NCBI GenBank assembly: GCA_026120185.1
Contig: JANUWF010001218.1
Location: 1-64,000 of the forward strand
DNA length: 64,000 nucleotides
Source of the DNA: Voacanga thouarsii
Taxonomy: Eukaryota > Streptophyta > Magnoliopsida > Gentianales > Apocynaceae
Reading direction: 5' to 3'
The position numbers were made by a program, and so were the translations under genes. Positions 61,765 through 64,000 of the stretch are shown piece by piece. The notes under the pieces are model-generated. The model did not search any database, was not told where the DNA came from, and was given only the letters and a program-made list of their open reading frames with translations. The number at the start of each line of letters is the position of its first letter. The first letter of the stretch is position 1.

Positions 61765-62349
61765 TTTAGCTTTTCTTCATAGCTTCTTTTGCCACTAAAT
61801 CCTCAATTTTCACAAAGCTCTCTCACGTTTTGTATTTTTGTTCTTCACTTTTAGAATAGATGAAAATAGGACATCAATGGATTCATTTTCAAGATTTATA
61901 AGTGTTTGATAAACCTTACTTAGATGGACCCATGCATATTTTCCCATTGCTAAGAGTCCATCAAATAAGACTCTTATCTTATTAGGATATTCTAATGACT
62001 TGAATTGAAATTGTTTCGCTTCATGATTTATATATAAAATACAATATATTGGTATTGATATTACTTAGAAATGTAATCTCAAAAGAATAAAATATAACAA
62101 GGATACCTTTATTTGATCCTCCCACTGTTTATTAGTCCAATTTATTGTATTTGACATAGGATTCGAATGACTATTACTTGTCTTGTCTACTATCTTGATC
62201 CAAATATTATATTTTTTCATTAAATAATCCCATCAGTTCTTCAGTTGCTTTTGTGTCAAGTCAATATGTTTTTCCTTTTGAAAATTCAATTTAATTCTAT
62301 GTAGAGTTGGATCTTTCCAACTAACTCTAACATTGAAATCATTATCCAT
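61765..62349 (-). pseudogene. Myb/SANT-like companion protein of a transposon
   Basis: A start at 62349 opens MDNDFNVRVSWKDPTLHRIK, the beginning of Myb/SANT-like (Myb_DNA-bind_3) plant proteins. This is followed by QLKN, a TGA, and WDYLMKKYNIWIKIV, then WTNKQWEDQIK and a GTATCC donor. A later exon reads KIRVLFDGLLAMGKYAWVHL near 61960-61900, another conserved block of the family. Part of the first domain between HRIK and QLKN is missing. Such proteins accompany PIF/Harbinger transposases, so it probably belongs with the transposase at 54754-58243 on the same strand. Confidence 0.65.
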
Positions 62350-64000
62350 TCCTATGTACAAATTAATAAATTAATTATTAAAATCAATATTTAACAATAA
62401 ACAATAAAGAGAAATAACTAACAAAACCAAATGCAAGATTCAACTTTGATGTGTCATGAAACTAAATGCAAAATTCATAAACCTTTCCATAGTTATAAAA
62501 GATGATAAGAGAAATCTCAACATCACAAAGAATAGACAATTCATGAGTTTTCTTGAGAAGCCTATTTCTTTTCTTAATGGCAACTCAAATAATATATTTT
62601 CAAGTAAATCAAACTACTAAAAAGAAGACTGGAAAATGTGTTTTATTCTAACTAAGTCATGCCGAGAAGCTTGACTCGTCCTTTCACCAAAAAAAAAAAA
62701 AAAAAAGTAAAATTAATATGGTTTCAAACTAAAACTGTAAATAATTTAATTGCATAGTTAAATTATACCTATCTATGATTATTTTCTAATTTTAAGGAAT
62801 GAATGCAGTATTTAGGAAGCTTTGGAAAATTTATGTACAACTTTAAATTACAATTCATCTCGTTTTATTGATGGATGACTAATAGCACAAACCAACTAGA
62901 CACTACAAAAGCTAATGAATAGCGTTGAGTCAAAAGTTGTGTAGTAAATGATATGCTACATTGTTTGTGATGCAACTGCTTCTCCTACTAAAGTATATAC
63001 AGAACTAGCGAACATAACAAAATTATTTGATCAATATGTAGGTATTACCTGGGAAATCTCATACAGAACCTCTTCAATGGGCAACCCTAGTGCTAGAGGA
63101 ACACATCGAATAACGGTAAGGCAAAGCGAATTAACATAACACAAAAAAAAAAGGGGAATGAAATTAGAGATAACCATATAAAATCTACATATCCTAGACT
63201 AAGGCTCACATTTAACGATAGAAAATATTTCTAGATTGTCCTTATAGCTTGAAATTGAGTAAAGCTCTAGTTACCATAGTGTGACACACTAAGCCTTTCC
63301 TCAGAGCCCACTTGATTTTGCTCCTTTTTATACCCTACCATTTCTCTATATATTACAAAATCTTCAACACCAACTAATTTTGGCTACAAGGCCTTTTTGC
63401 ACATCCACAGAACAAATACTCGGATGATAGATATAAATATTTGCACATAAATAGTTAAATGCATTAAATTTGGGCATTAGGGACGAAATCATTGATCCTA
63501 ACAGGTACCTTAGCACGAACTGTAGTCGTCTATTATTCTCTAACTAAATCCAAATTCTTATGTACTCAGGAATCACTTTTCTCTCAGATTTACCAAGGCT
63601 AATTATGTTATAAATACCAATCACTATGTATTTCATTGACAAATTAAAACAAACAAATGATAGCTTCTTAACAAAGTAGCAGCAGCAACATAAAAAAAAA
63701 AAAAAGGAAAAAAGAGATTAATCCAAACTCTTTGAAATAGACAAAATTTAGCAGAACCATCCAAGAAGCTATCTAAGATCGCAGATGTACTTCGAATTAT
63801 CTAAAAGCTACTGGCGCATTTAAGATATGCCAACCATATTAATGGTTTTCCAAAATATCTACTTTTCATGCCTTTACAAATGAGACATGCCAATAAAATT
63901 TGAAAAATTAGCTAGTTTAATCCTTTAATTTTTATGTTTTAAAGGTTTAGGTATTTTTTTTTAAAATTTTTTAGATTTCTAACTATTATTTTTGTGTGAT
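62350..64000. other. AT-rich right flank, nothing recognised
   Basis: It contains poly(A) runs (62691-62706, about 63692) and short open frames, the longest at 62948-63139 on the plus strand, none with family features. No repeats with clear boundaries were seen. Confidence 0.5.

Noticed and set aside
62948..63139. 63-codon plus-strand ORF at the right edge
   Set aside because: Short, with no start context, no conserved motif, and surrounded by AT-rich non-coding DNA.

Overview
The window is nuclear plant DNA, most likely from a eudicot. It is AT-rich and its real genes have introns. One gene is a clear plant orthologue of ILP1/GCFC (PAXBP1-like), and the rest is mostly nested plant transposable elements (Ty1/copia, a Tat-like Ty3/gypsy with an antisense plant-mobile-domain ORF, CACTA, L1 and RTE LINEs, hAT, PIF/Harbinger, a probable Helitron end). 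No bacterial operons, rRNA, tRNA or CRISPR were seen.

Layout. 1-5255: a locally amplified array on the minus strand. It contains eleven copies of a ~105-bp cassette carrying two short perfect or near-perfect inverted repeats, mixed with decayed partial copies of the neighbouring gene. 6483-7160 (minus): the only intact member, a 225-residue ORF that I cannot identify. 7161-8870: intergenic, with site-II (TGGGCC) motifs facing the flanking genes and a Helitron-type 3' terminus at 8179-8206. 8871-18635 (plus): the six-exon ILP1-like gene, 958 codons, with a decayed RTE LINE fragment in intron 1. 18636-23972: AT-rich intergenic DNA. 23973-29557: a young-looking copia element (369/368-bp LTRs, TAAAT target duplication) with frameshifted gag and pol. 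29558-30399: AT-rich spacer.

30400-54268: an old Tat-like gypsy element in minus orientation (GTTAG target duplication). Its gag, protease, RT/RNase H and integrase remnants lie at 53.3-46.5 kb. At its 3' end it carries an oppositely oriented ORF with a plant mobile domain and a predicted coiled coil. This antisense ORF is split by an 11.9-kb CACTA element (32011-43911; perfect 11-bp terminal inverted repeats, GTA target duplication). The CACTA in turn contains an L1-type LINE (about 34390-40200), gene-like fragments and a second CACTA-type end.

54269-62350: remnants of a PIF/Harbinger-type element (DDE transposase plus Myb/SANT-like companion, both minus strand). They are broken up by at least three hAT-like non-autonomous elements, an RTE LINE and a long-TIR MITE. 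Two of the hAT copies lie head to head and form a ~650-bp-arm inverted repeat. 62350-64000: nothing recognised.

The working host gene is ILP1, perhaps together with the unknown 225-residue ORF. Everything else is transposon strata whose order of insertion can be read from target duplications. The least explained feature is the two-hairpin cassette array at the left edge.
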